Origin: Gonatopus flavifemur
Taxonomy: Eukaryota > Arthropoda > Insecta > Hymenoptera > Dryinidae
Reading direction: 5' to 3'
DNA length: 64,000 nucleotides
Assembly (NCBI GenBank): GCA_018340375.1
Contig: JAFFJZ010000007.1
Coordinates: 25,890,001 to 25,954,000, forward strand
Both the position numbers and the translations under genes were made by a program. Under the pieces are notes generated by a model that made no database searches, was not told the origin of the DNA, and saw nothing but the letters and a program-made list of their open reading frames with translations. The first letter of the stretch is position 1. Each line of letters starts with the position of its first letter. Positions 33,188 to 43,496 of this stretch are shown piece after piece.

Positions 33188-33420
33188 GAGTTTTCACTAA
33201 TTCCTGATTGTCAGTCGAGAATCTGACCGTGAAAATCTCAAACTATTTTACTGTCGAGTAGAATAGAGTCAGTCGAGAATCTGACCGTAAAAATCTCAAA
33301 TCATTACTTTCGAGTAAAAATTTTGTCAGTCGAGAATCTGACCGTAGGTATCTCAAACCATTTTACTTCCGAGTAAAATTTCGTCAGTAGAAGATCTGAT
33401 AGTTAAAGTCTCAGATATTT
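33184..33420. repeat. GTCAGTCGAGAATCTGACC repeats in the LTR
   Basis: Four tandem-like units of roughly 60 bp contain CAGTCGAGAATCTGACCG, then AATCTCAAAC..TTTTACT and TCGAGTA. GTCAG..CTGAC makes each a small stem. The second LTR has the same units in inverse (60280-60415). Confidence 0.65.
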
Positions 33421-35569
33421 CATGGTTCAAGTGAAAGATTACCAAATTATGAATTTTACAATTGAAGTTAATTTCGGTTTCCATTTTTCAAATGAAAGGT
33501 GGTCATCGATAAATGTGGTTGTGGGTATTATTATTAAATTTTACATCTCGCATGAGGTAGTGGCATACGTGAAGCTGACCGTTAAACTCATATAATCTGA
33601 AAGAAATTCATCTGTTGAAAATTCAATACACTTCAGTTAAGATATTGTTTGAGATAATAACTGGAAGTAGAACAATTATAAAAACATAATACTTCCTCGA
33701 TTTCAAGCGAATTGAGTGGCGACCGGTTAAACACTAAATAACGAATTTGAAAAATGATGGACTGTTTAAAATCCGTTGTTCGGTCACAACGTCACACGCC
33801 GAAATCAAAAGTCGGAATTTCGAAAATTGAAAAATACTGGGCGATAGGTCTTAAAAAATCAATGTGATTATCCCCTTACGATTTTTTTCATTGATCAATG
33901 GTTTTCGAGATAAAGAAATAAAAACTATACATTTTTTGTATCAAAAATCAATGTTTTTTAATGGTAAACTCGTTCTAATTCAGTCAATTTTCAAGATATC
34001 AAGGGAAACTTGATCAATTCTTGTTCGTAAGATCTGTCCGAAGACGACGATGTTCATAAAATTTGTAAAAGTTGATAATGAATTGATAAATTCTCAATCC
34101 AAAGTGAGAACCGTGTTCTTGATGCTTTGGATTGAAAAAGAGGCGGAAAAAGTATGAGCAACGAAAAACTTCCAGCGACAAAGTTGTTCGTTAATGGATT
34201 AGGTGTATAACTTTGCTTCCGCCGTTTTTTTCCGAAATTCAAGGCTTTATTGTAAAAAATTGGTCATACATTCATGATTCAAAGTATTGTCCATCGCTGG
34301 CCACTACTTCCTCCCATCTTTCGGGCAGCATATGAATCCCGCGTTGAAAAAACTGGTCATCTTTTGAAGCGATCCACGAATCGGTCCAGTTTTTCACTTC
34401 TTCATAAGACCGGAAGTGCTGGTCAGCTAGGCCGTGTGCTATTGATCGAAACAAGTGCTGGTCCGAGGGAGCAAGGTCTGGAGAATACGGCGGGTGGGGT
34501 AGGACTTCCCATTTCAAAGTTTCCAAGTATGTCTTGACCACTTTCGCAACATGGGGTCGAGCATTGTCATGCTGTAAACCACTTTATCATGTCTCTCGTT
34601 GTATTGCGACCGTTTGTCTTTCAATGCTTGGCTCGAACGCATTAATTGCTTCCGATAACGATCGCCTGTGATTGTTTCAGTCGGTTTTAACAACTCATAA
34701 TACACTACGCCGAGCTGGTCCCACCAAATACCGAGCATAACCTTGGAACCGTGAAGATTTGGTTTGGCCGTCGACGTGGAGGCATGGCCGGGATATCCCC
34801 ATGATTTTCTGCGCTTGGGATTATCATAATGAACCCATTTTTCCTCCCTAGTCACAATGCGATGCAGAAATCCCTTCCGTCTTCGCCTTGCAAGCAGCTG
34901 TTCACAAACACACAAACGCCGTTCAACATCTCTCGGCTTCAACTCGTACGGCAGCCAATTTCCTTATTTCTGAATCATTCCCATGACTTTCAGGCGTTTT
35001 GGAATGGCTGGTTGCGTCACTCCCAATGATCCTGCCAATTCTTGTTGCGTTTGACACGAGTGTTGATCAAGTAATGCCTCCAATTCTGCATCTTCGAAAA
35101 CCTCCTCTCTTCCACCGCCATGCTGCAGGGTTCCCACAGACCTGGAAAGTCAGTGAAAGTCAGGGAAATTGACTTTTGGTCATGGAAAGTCAGGGAACTT
35201 CATTTTTGGTCAGGGAAAGTCAGGGAAATCGTCCTTTGGTCAGAAAAAATTTCCAAAATCATCAAATAGATGTGCGGAAAAAAAAGTATTCCTTTGAATT
35301 TAAGAAATGATGATTTGGATCGGTTCGAATGAATATTTCTTTGACAAAAATATCGTTTCCATGTACAGTTATTGTCACAAGTCCGGTGACAGTTCCAATG
35401 GAAACATCTTTATATACATGTTATTGCTGTTCTTTGAGAATTTGTCATTTATCGGGTGATGGAAGAAACATATATGATGGTATACAGTTGAAGAAAAATT
35501 TTTCGAATTCATCAATAATAACGTATTCAAAAATATTTCCGTTAGAACTGCTACCGGACTCGTTAAAAC

Positions 35570-35690
35570 AACTATATGTACAATCCGCTCTCTAAATAGT
35601 ACCGTGGACCTTTCTCTCACTCGAATGTATTTTCTTGATAAAGTGAAAAAACACTGTTCATTACTATTCAGAGAGCGGATTGTAAATCAA
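35570..35690. repeat. Palindrome ACAATCCGCTCTC
   Basis: GTACAATCCGCTCTCTAAAT and CAGAGAGCGGATTGTAAAT flank a 75-bp centre. The repeated upstream block 35345-35565 has GGTGACAGTTCCAATGGAAA facing TTTCCGTTAGAACTGCTACC. Confidence 0.55.
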
Positions 35691-35957
35691 TGTATTATTC
35701 AAAAATAACAGCGAATAATGAATTTTTTTACGCAACGAAGAAATATTCACTGTTCGCAAAGAAACCAGGTCCAAACGTCTATTTGAACTTATTCAAAGTA
35801 CAAGTTTTTAGATTCGAAGGGATACGTTTTTATGGAGGATGAAGTTCGGAAAATCTCAAGATCATGAAGTTTCCTCGGAGAAAAAAACACACGTGAGAAA
35901 GGAAGATATATGAATAAATAGATGTGATTCGATACGGGTTGTTGGATATAAAAAAAG

Positions 35958-36211
35958 GTACCCTATTTCAAATACCAGACAGAACCGGGAAAAAAAATTG
36001 TCAGTCGGATTTTGATCGGTTTTTGTCCCATGCTAAGTGATTCCAAATGTAAGCTGGCAAGGTTTTTAACGGAATTCGACAGGTTTCATGTACTTTTGTC
36101 TGGTTTGTACATCAAATGAGCACTGTTGTACAAACTAGACAAAAGCACATGAATCCGAACAAATGCAGGTCAAAAGTGTATAAGGATATGGTCTGGCATT
36201 TTTAGCAGGGT
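35958..36211. mobile_element. Palindromic element TACCCTATTTC...GCAGGGT
   Basis: The ends TACCCTATTTCAAATACCAG and CTGGCATTTTTAGCAGGGT pair. The centre holds CATGTACTTTTGTCTGGTTT facing ACTAGACAAAAGCACATG. Confidence 0.55.
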
Positions 36212-36428
36212 GATGAGTTTGGAGAATAAGAAGGATCATTTTATTTCCATAAGAGAAATCCCAACTGCTTGGGGTTCTCACAGTGAATGTTGAAATTCTC
36301 CAGATATTAAGGGTGTTTCATGGTTGATTTTCCCCTAGGAAACAAATAGATCGTTCCAACCATTTTACGTCACCAATATTCACTTAATTGAATTGATCTT
36401 TAGATAAAAAAAATTCAGGATCAATCAC

Positions 36429-36535
36429 CCCACACATTCCAGAAGTTCAAAAAGAATTCTTGAGAGTTCATAATGAATTCTTTGAATCCCATTTGAACTC
36501 CTAATGAACTCTTTTTGAACTGGTATGCTGTATAG
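36429..36535. mobile_element. Short GAATTC-core element
   Basis: CCCCACACATTCCAGAAGTTC and GAACTGGTATGCTGTATAGG are the ends. GTTCAAAAAGAATTCTTGAG and CTAATGAACTCTTTTTGAAC pair inside. It is a small relative of the 3532 family. Confidence 0.5.
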
Positions 36536-37244
36536 GAGAGAATCCTGCTCTGGTCTCAAAGTACTTGAAGACGGGTTACGTTCGTTGGATGTTTTTACCT
36601 GTTCACTGTTTTTATATTAATTTTATTTGATGAAACGATTATCTTTGTTGTATATGTACTGTAATTCTATGGCTCTCTTTTAAAAGGAGAATTTGTATTG
36701 AATTTGGTGCATTTTACTTTAGCACATGGAACATATGTTCATAATTATACATTATGCTCTACTGAAACAGTTTTATTCATACTTCCACTCATTTAACATC
36801 AGATTGATAATTTATTTTTGTTCCAACTAAACGTATTGTACAATAATTATTCTTGCTAAAATATGTGATATTAATTTTTGAGTTAAGTTCTGAAATGAAA
36901 AGTGAAGTTTGTTTCATTATTCACATTTCATATGTGAATCAATTTTTGAATGTATTCTTTTATGTTTCTCTACAATAAAAAAATTCTGTTCTCTTGATTT
37001 TCTATAAGAGAAAGTTCTAAAGTTCCAAGTTGAAGTTTTTGTTAAATCATTTATTCGTGACTGCAAATATACCAAATCCTTATGAAAACAGTTTGTGTAC
37101 ATGTCTTTCATTTTTTTTTCTTTTCGATCTGATACTATATTCGATGGTTATATGTGCAGTTTTAATTTCGTAATTAATTTCGTAATTTCGTAGTTTCGTT
37201 CATTATAGGCAATCGACTATGTTCATATATTATTTACCCCTTCC
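36536..37244. other. No recognisable feature
   Basis: AT-rich interior of the inserted transposon. Nothing coding is supported. Confidence 0.35.
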
Positions 37245-37345
37245 TATACAACAAAAATCTCCTGGCGAAATCTTCAGGATATCCTAGGCATACTGCAACA
37301 TCCCCAGGATTTCCTGAGGATGTCGCCAGAAGATTTGTGCCTTGT
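37245..37345. repeat. CAGGATATCCT-core small palindrome
   Basis: ACAAAAATCTCCTGGCGA and TCGCCAGAAGATTTGTGCC are the ends. CAGGATATCCTAGG and CCCAGGATTTCCTGAGG lie between. Confidence 0.55.
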
Positions 37346-38455
37346 GAGATTCATGCCCTGTCCATGATTTGCATGTTGCCTATTTTCACAAATCAAATGG
37401 TCATGGAAATTATTCAAAATAGGTCATGGAAAGTCAGGAAAACTCAGTTTGAAAATTTTGTGGGAACCCTGTGCTGGTCTTCGACGTTAAAATCACCGTT
37501 CTTGAAGCGTTGAAACCACTCTTGGCACGTTCTTTCACTAATAGCGGCCCCACCATAGGTATTTGAGAGCATTTGATGAGCCTCAGCCGCAGATTTCTTC
37601 ATATTGAAGCAGAAAATTAAAACCTCCCGCAAATGACGAGAATTTGGCTCGTAAGCTGACATGTTTAATCGAGAATAACTTTATGATGCAGACACAAATT
37701 GACTAATATTTCGATGGCGTGATGTTTACAAATCCTTAAGCTTATTGTATGACATCTATGATCTATTTATTTCAACTACCACTTACCGCTACAGCCATCT
37801 ATTGCAAAACGGTGGAAGCAAAGTTATACACCTAATATGAACCAACTTCGTGGGAGATTTCAGATCGATTGGACCATTAGTGGTAGAAATATAGCAATTC
37901 ATTTATTAGCGCGTAACGGAAATTTGTCATGAGTTCGCGTCTTTTATCGAATGAATGTCAACGTCCGCAGCAAAGAATGTATTCGCTCGATTTCTCGGCA
38001 TACATTCATTTTTTTTGAGTCGGAGAATCCGCATATCAAAGGATTTTTGCAAAAATCATAATCGATTCTTCATTATAAACAATTCAATTGCTTGAAACGT
38101 CTTTATATACAAACCAACTGTTGATGTTGGGAGAAAATCATTCGGGCAAAGAAAGTTTCTCATTTATTCCTCAGAAAACGAATTTCTCGAGCGAATACAT
38201 TCTTTGCTGCGGATGCTGACATTCATTCGATAAACGACGCGAACTCATGACAAGTTTCCGTTACGCGCTAATAAATAAATTGCTATATCTCAACAACTAA
38301 TAGTCCAATCAATCTGAAATTTTCCACAAAGTTAGTTCATACATCAACAAAAAACTTTGTCGCTGGAAGTTTTTCGTTGCTCATACTTTTTCCGCCTCTT
38401 TTTTAATCCAAAGCATCAAGAACACGGTTTTCACTCTGGATTGAAAATTCATCAA

Positions 38456-38724
38456 CGCTGTTAGAAAAATCTGTCTTAAACTTAACAATAATATTATGAA
38501 GTTTTTTACATGAACATTTTATTAAATTTCATACGAAATTTTTTATGAAATTTCATATTTCCATATTAAATTTGAGAAAGATTGTTAAATTTAATATGAA
38601 AACATGAAATTTAATATGAAAATATAAAATTTAAAACAAAATTTCGTATAAAATTTAATAAAATGTTCATGTAAAAAACTTCATAATAGTATTGTTAAGT
38701 TTAAGACAAATTTTTCTCACAGTG
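38456..38724. mobile_element. Palindromic MITE, CAC...GTG type (CACTGTTA family), AA duplication
   Basis: The element begins CGCTGTTAGAAAAATCTGTC and ends GACAAATTTTTCTCACAGTG, flanked by AA on both sides. The arms pair almost throughout via AAACTTAACAATAATATTAT / ATAGTATTGTTAAGTTTAAG and ACATGAACATTTTATTAAAT / TTTAATAAAATGTTCATGTA. Confidence 0.75.
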
Positions 38725-38892
38725 AACTTATTTGTTAACTTTTACAAATTTTATGGACATTATCGTCTTCGGACAGATCTTACGAATAAGAATTGATCAA
38801 GTTTCCCTTGATATCTTGAAAATTGACTGAATTAGAACGAGTTTATTATTGAAAAACATTGATTTTTGATACGAAAAAATGTATAGTTTTTA

Positions 38893-39134
38893 CACGGAGG
38901 GAGAAAAGTCATTGAGGCAAAAAAATATTTCATCCAATGGTATCTATAAAATATTTCTTCGGACCAAATCAACACTCATCCAATGAATGAAATGGTTCTT
39001 TACTGCGTGAATTGTTTCATCAAGTCGAACACCAATTCATCCATTGAATTAAAATTCCATTGGTGTACAGAAATACTTTATAGATACTATTGGATGCAAT
39101 TTTTTCTTGTCTCAATGACTTTTTTCCCTCAGTG
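38893..39134. mobile_element. Palindromic MITE, CAC...GTG type (CACGGAGGGAGAAAAG)
   Basis: The element begins CACGGAGGGAGAAAAGTCAT and ends AATGACTTTTTTCCCTCAGTG-like, flanked by TA. The arms pair through ATTTCATCCAATGGTATCTA / TAGATACTATTGGATGCAAT. It is absent from the equivalent left-arm position near 33925. Confidence 0.75.
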
Positions 39135-39332
39135 TATTTTCATCTCGAAAACCATTGACAAAGGAAAAAAATCGTAAGGGGATAGTCACATTGATCTTTC
39201 AAGACCTATCACCCAGTATTTTTTAATTTTCGAAATTCCAACTTTTGATTTTGGCGTGTGACGTCACGGCTTGGACAATACTTTTCCCCACGTTCGAGTG
39301 CTCAGCGAGTTTTTCGATCCAGCCGCTCAAAT

Positions 39333-39816
39333 GAGATCTAAGTAGATCTCATCAGATCTAAATTTTGGCAAAAATCTCTACAAATCTGTATGAACAGATT
39401 TATCTACAGATATCTACAGTACATTAGGGTAAGATGACGCACTTTGCCGCTCAACCGTAGCACGGAATAATACATCAAACCTCATTAACTCAAGGAAAAT
39501 TTCAAGATTGTAATTGAATCTTCATATTGTTCTTGCTTGAACGAGGTTTGATGTATTATTTGATGCTGTAGAGGAGCGGAAAAGTGCTTCATCCCACCGG
39601 CATTTACCCTACTTACATCTGATATCTGCACTTACTCTCAAAGATTCCAATTTTGCAAGGGATCCAAAAAAATATAGGAAAATCCACAAAAATTTCTGGA
39701 GATCTCTGTAAATCTCCGGAGATTCCTTGTTGCCAAAATTCTAGATCTGAAGAGATCTGTATGTATCTCGAGAGATCTATCCGGATCTCAGTAAATCTAA
39801 TCTTTTTTTCTCGCGA
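39333..39816. mobile_element. AGATCT-core palindromic element, copy 2
   Basis: AGATCT-type words recur on both sides (GAGATCTAAGTAGATCTCAT, CAGATCTAAAT ... GAAGAGATCTGTATG, GAGAGATCTATCC). The right end AGATTAGATTTACTGAG-inverse then TTTTTTTCTCGCGAGG resembles the left end of 22977. The left end abuts the large palindrome. It is interrupted by 39427-39609. Confidence 0.55.
39427..39609. mobile_element. Palindromic MITE GGGTAAGATGACGC...ACCC
   Basis: The element begins GGGTAAGATGACGCACTTTG and ends TGCTTCATCCCACCGGCATTTACCC in degraded inverse, with TA on both sides. The arms share ATAATACATCAAACCTC / GAGGTTTGATGTATTATT. Confidence 0.65.
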
Positions 39817-41286
39817 GGTTTCATTTTTATAATTATAGTTAGTGTAAAATAGCCATGGTTGTTGAAGAGATTGCATCCGCTGAAAACATGTTCAGGACAT
39901 TTGTTAATATTTTTTCAGTAGCAGTGAAAAAGTGGAGAATTTCGTTTTGTGTGAATTAAATTGAGAAAGGAGTATAGAAATATTTCAATCAATTTATTGA
40001 GATTAATGGACTAGTATACGACTCTAGCATAGAAATATCAGATGAAAAAAGGTTACGAATGTTCCTGAAAAGCTGCAAATTCCTCGAATTGAGTTCAATA
40101 ATAGATGATACAAAACGAGAGATAATATTGTGTGAGATTGAGAATAGTTGAAGATAGAAGAAATATGGAACTCGTTAGTAAATTATAACTTCCCAAATCT
40201 CTAAAGACAAGACATGGAATAATTGTCGAGAAAGTTGAACAATCTAATCAACATTGTCCATATCTATACATGATTCCTCAATCAAGATAAATTCCACTAC
40301 CCTCCGCATACCTTGCGAAATTACGAAAGTATATGCTCAATGTCTGTGTGATTTTATCTGATCGAATTTATTCAGAAGAATGAAAATTCCAACGTGAAAG
40401 AAGTTGTAATGGTCGTTTCTTTTCTTCCTAACCTTCCAGCTCTCATCATATTCTCCAAAAACCACGTACCGCGTGACCAATTAACAAACTTTCACAAGAT
40501 AATACATTCCCATGGTTCCCCCTTGGAATCCTTGATTATTCTATGAATGAAAAGGTTAAATACATGGGTGTTATGTTTATGCTTAGTTCAATTTAACTCG
40601 TTTCTCATTTGATGTATTGAAAATGTTACCCGTATTCATCATTTCTTGATGAAAATTTGCAGAGGTTTTATTATTATATTTTATCGCGAAGCTTCAATTT
40701 GATATAGCGATAGGGCATGGCAGATATCAAGATTATTCAAATTTCGATGTGTGTGTATGGTATTCTGTTTTCGCTTCTCCGGCGAACAATGCAGTTAAAC
40801 GAGATTAAATCGCTTTCTAATTTTCAAAGTCAAACAACGAAAGGCTTGTGGTGCCTATTATACGTTGAAGGTAGAAGGATTTGGCGTTTGTCGTTTGAGT
40901 CATATCCACGGCGTAAGAAACTAAAACCACTAATCCTGCTGTACAGCTTTGTATATTAAAGAGAGAATTGATTATAGGGAATACACAATTAATTACATTT
41001 GAGCTGAAAATCATATCGTTCATGTAGAAAGCTGGGTATGAAGAGGGAGATCGTTAAATAGAATGGTTTTAGTATAAATTTTGATTTGAATTCAAAGATC
41101 CATTATTCAATATGTTATGAATTGAAGAACTCTGAAAATTCTATCATCTGAAATTATGGTTTGCTCTCCTTTTTTGTGGTTGAGATATTTATCTTTCCGC
41201 TTCCAAATTAAAATTATTTCAGAGTTTCAAAATTAAAGAAACTGCTCAGTTGGAAAACATTGTTGATAATCCAAATCAGGTCCGTA
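39817..41286. other. Stretch without a supported gene
   Basis: AT-rich; the 80-codon plus-strand frame at 40717 and its antisense frame show no motif. No repeat ends are recognised. Confidence 0.35.
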
Positions 41287-41290
41287 TTAA

Positions 41291-41378
41291 GGGGATACGA
41301 GCGACGTGGCAGCAGCCAAATCGTTTGTCCATAGTTTGTTACAAACGATTTGGCTGCTGCCACGCCGCTCGTATCCCC
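41291..41378. mobile_element. 88-bp near-perfect hairpin MITE with TTAA duplication
   Basis: Two 38-bp arms begin and end GGGGATACGAGCG / CGCTCGTATCCCC, run through GGCAGCAGCCAAATCGTTTG and are separated by about 12 bp. TTAA lies on both sides (41287-41290, 41379-41382). A longer relative is at 56100-56292. TTAA targets are typical of piggyBac- and Kolobok-type transposases; the assignment is open. Confidence 0.75.
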
Positions 41379-41382
41379 TTAA

Positions 41383-41853
41383 TGGAGTACAAAATCTGTA
41401 TAATGTCACACGAATACGGAAATATGACAGCGTGAATTTCTATTAGGAATCATAGTAAAATATTCTCGTACAGCACAACCATCGATCGCCGGACTTTTCT
41501 TCATCGCCTCTACGTCGCTTCTCCGTTCTTCCACCTTGTATCCACGGCTCTCTTAAATCCACCTCGCCTCCACGGAGATGCGACGTGCACAGTAAAAATT
41601 TTATATTAAATATTAGCATATTTATATTGTACTTTTGGGATATATTCGATTATGTCGCTATGAACCACAAGTATACGAGCATTCACCATACTCTCTCGTG
41701 AGGATGGAGACAAATATGTTATAATTTAAAATAAATATAATTCTGAGCCTCATAATAAAGTATATCCCACGGGTACTATAAAAATATAGTAATCTTTGAT
41801 ATAAACTTCTCTCTGTTTGGAGATTGATGGGTGTGCTGTTAGAGCTGCCGTAA
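41383..41853. other. No supported gene; GC-richer block
   Basis: Around 41470-41595 a CTCC/CCTC-rich, GC-richer block (TCGCCTCTACGTCGCTTCTCC, CGCCTCCACGG) stands out. Its nature is unknown. Confidence 0.3.
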
Positions 41854-42068
41854 CCCAGATAACATGTAAGCTTGTCATCAACTTGTCAGACTTGTCATTA
41901 GATTGTTTTTGACTTGTTATTAACAACCTTGTCAGTGCAAGGCTGCTACAAATCTGCTGCAAGGGTTTTGTAAGCTTGTACCATTGTCGTGTGTCAGCTA
42001 GGAGGCTTATGTCAACCTTGTCACAAGCTTGCCTGCCAAGATTGCAGCAAGGTTAAATTGCTATCTCG
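41854..42068. mobile_element. AAGCTT-core palindromic element, copy 2 (inverted)
   Basis: The element begins CCCAGATAACATGTAAGC and ends GGTTAAATTGCTATCTCG, flanked by AA. It is the reverse orientation of copies 1 and 3 with the same interior (GGTTTTGTAAGCTTGTACC, CTTGCCTGCCAAGATTGCAG). Confidence 0.75.
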
Positions 42069-42305
42069 AAATGATGAGATGATCACAATTCCCGTAAAAT
42101 TCCTAGATGAAACATAGCAAAGTTACAAAACAATTATAAAATTTCACTAAGGATCATTAGATATATTTAACGATTTTCGTAATTTCACTGTTTCATGGTG
42201 GGCCTACACGAAAATTGTCCTGCTCATTTCATGCGTACTTGATTCGGATTATTACAATTATATTTGTTGAAGAATTCTGGATCATATTATGAATACGGGT
42301 GATTC

Positions 42306-42536
42306 TCAGTTGAGATGTATAAAATCCACTGTTTCGAGGCAAACAAAGAAATATATTTGAACCACGATATTTCATATCGAGTAGCTAATTTAGTGGTCAC
42401 GTATTCATGTCCTGAAGATGGCCAACCAATTCATCCATTTTTTATGATTTCAAAAGAGACCAGGGAAGATACAAGATACAAACTTCCTGATCTACTTAAT
42501 TTGTTCGATAGAGACATGATCTACAATCAAGTTTAG
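42306..42536 (+). CDS. Possible terminal exon of an unknown gene
   Basis: After an acceptor-like GTGATTCTCAG (AG at about 42308-42309), a frame reads EMYKIHCFEANKEIYLNHD onward for about 74 codons to a TAG at 42534-42536. It passes VVTYSCPEDGQPIHPFF and ends NLFDRDMIYNQV. The composition is balanced and hydrophilic and the segment is not part of any repeat recognised here. An ATG lies at 42315. I do not recognise the protein and see no partner exon. A chance frame is a real alternative. Confidence 0.28.
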   Translation, partial: SVEMYKIHCFEANKEIYLNHDISYRVANLVVTYSCPEDGQPIHPFFMISKETREDTRYKLPDLLNLFDRDMIYNQV

Positions 42537-42876
42537 CTGCTGAAATCATTAGTTCAACCCTTCACAGGTGGATAGGAACTTTCGTGAAACATCGGATGAT
42601 TATTTGTGAGTGTAAAAATATACCAGGGGAGGATACGTCACAATTGAAGGGCCGAATCGAATAATCGGTTGTGCGCGTGATCTTTCGTCTAGTACACTTG
42701 AAAATAGGCAACCGCGCGCACCCAGCTAACCAAAGCTGATAAATAACTGGTCAATTATTACCCAATGAAATTGGGTGGGATTGATCAATACTTGTCCATT
42801 TTTGTGTCCGCATTGGCGACCAATAATTGATCAATTTCAGTAGATCATTGGATTCCCCAATTGCAGGGCAATCTTA

Positions 42877-43496
42877 CACTGTTAAAAATTTCTGCATTAA
42901 TTTTAATGTTTTTACTGGAAGTTTTTTTCAAGTACGTACATGAATTCAGTTTCATGCGCATTTTACATGAAATTTAATGTGAACTATAGCATAATCTATA
43001 GTCTTTTCATGTTTTTGTTAGGGGTGCACACGATATTCTCGTCGAGACTGAAAAAGAATACATCATCTTAATTTAAACGTGTTCCAATGAGGTATCCACC
43101 GCACAGAATTCCGACTTCGTATCTAATGAAACGGAATAATCGATCATTCCGATTTCATAAACAAGATCAACCAAGATATGCTTCCGGTATCGTTTGTCAG
43201 TCTCGTCTCGTCTCGGTGCAACGCTCAATGCAGATCTCGATATAGATCTTGATCATTTTCATTTGCAAAATCAAAACCTGTCACGAATTTGTTCCGTCTG
43301 ATGCGAAGCCTCAATTGAGTTTAGTAAACCATGTCTTATTAACAGTAGAATGATGAATACATACATCATTTTCCAAGTTCTTGACGCGAGTCTCGTGTGC
43401 ACCCCTAGTTTTTGTACATTAAATTTAATGCAGAATGTATATGAACCTGATTTCATGTACGTAATTGAAAAAAACTTCCAGATATTTCTGACAGTG
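42877..43496. mobile_element. Palindromic MITE, CAC...GTG type, interrupted
   Basis: The element begins CACTGTTAAAAATTTCTGC and ends CCAGATATTTCTGACAGTG, flanked by TA. It is the inverted equivalent of 13783-14005, with the 385-bp GGGG-ended element inserted at a TA near its centre. Confidence 0.8.
43021..43405. mobile_element. GTCTCG-core palindromic element GGGGTGCACACGA...CCCC
   Basis: The element begins GGGGTGCACACGATATTCTC and ends GAGTCTCGTGTGCACCCC, with TA duplicated (43019-43020, 43406-43407). The empty site is readable in 13783-14005. Inner words include TCGTCGAGACTG and CAGTCTCGTCTCGTCTCGG. Confidence 0.8.

Larger units (their letters stand above)
31572..33788 (+). mobile_element. 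Solo LTR of an LTR retrotransposon (copy 1)
   Basis: The segment begins TGTGACCGTACCACTTG and ends GTTGTTCGGTCACA, the TG...CA form of retrotransposon LTRs. The 4-bp ACGT is duplicated (31568-31571, 33789-33792). The uninterrupted sequence GTGACGTCACACGCC is preserved in the right arm of the host palindrome. Without the nested mariner it is 932 bp. It carries a TATA box, a polyadenylation signal and a (TA)n tract, then several GTCAGTCGAGAATCTGACC repeats. No internal coding region is attached. The 4-bp duplication fits Gypsy or BEL/Pao, not resolved. Confidence 0.8.
35126..37471. mobile_element. Non-coding transposon (CAGGGTTCCCACA ends) in mariner 2
   Basis: The 2346-bp insertion is bounded by CAGGGTTCCCACA and TGTGGGAACCCTG, with TGCTG duplicated (35121-35125, 37472-37476). 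The subterminal regions carry multiple GGAAAGTCAGGGAA motifs at the left and CATGGAAAGTCAGGAAA at the right, in inverted orientation. CAGGG ends suggest a hAT-like element, but hAT usually makes 8-bp duplications; 5-bp lineages are described. There is no transposase. It holds further palindromes at 35570-35690, 35958-36211, 36429-36535 and 37245-37345. Confidence 0.7.
34272..37662 (-). pseudogene. Mariner transposase, interrupted and frameshifted
   Basis: The N-terminus (37662 to about 37477) starts with ATG and MSAYEPNSRHLREVLIFCF and includes CQEWFQRFKNGDFNVED. It is then cut by the inserted element. The frame resumes at 35120 with GREEVFEDAELEALL and runs to the C-terminus MLPERWEEVVASDGQYF at 34275. 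Inactivating changes besides the insertion are a TAA codon inside GMIQK-GNW (34964-34966) and a one-base loss near 34572 that shifts frame before QHDNARPH. The three catalytic Asp are still readable (TREEKW region has Glu-Glu in place of the usual GDE, so the first Asp is lost; HDN and PSD remain). In detail the first motif reads IVTREEKWVHYD, a substitution at a catalytic position. Confidence 0.88.
34199..37835 (-). mobile_element. Mariner element 2, split by an inserted transposon
   Basis: The ends are TTAGGTGTATAACTTTGCTT at left and AAGTTATACACCTAA at right. The right TA is kept and the left TA has mutated to GA. The flanking palindrome arm at about 38335 shows the uninterrupted site as ATGTATGAAC. 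Removing the 2346-bp insertion and its 5-bp duplication leaves 1286 bp, the same length as mariner 1. The terminal repeats and protein are related to, but distinct from, mariner 1. Confidence 0.9.
31504..39328. mobile_element. Large palindromic host element carrying four insertions
   Basis: Left end GAGTGGCTAGATTGAAAAAC and right end GTTTTTCGATCCAGCCGCTC are inverted repeats. The arms then share AGTATTGTCCAAGCCGTGAC, AAATACTGGGCGATAGGTC, AAGATCTGTCCGAAGACGAC and AACTTCCAGCGACAAAGTTG. The left arm is in pieces: 31504-31571, 33793-34198 and 37836 to about 38080. The right arm (about 38090-39328) holds two small MITEs. Subtracting the solo LTR, the mariner and both MITEs leaves about 1.45 kb. 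The centre is near 38080-38110. A partial copy lies at 17160-18200. No coding capacity is seen. Confidence 0.7.
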
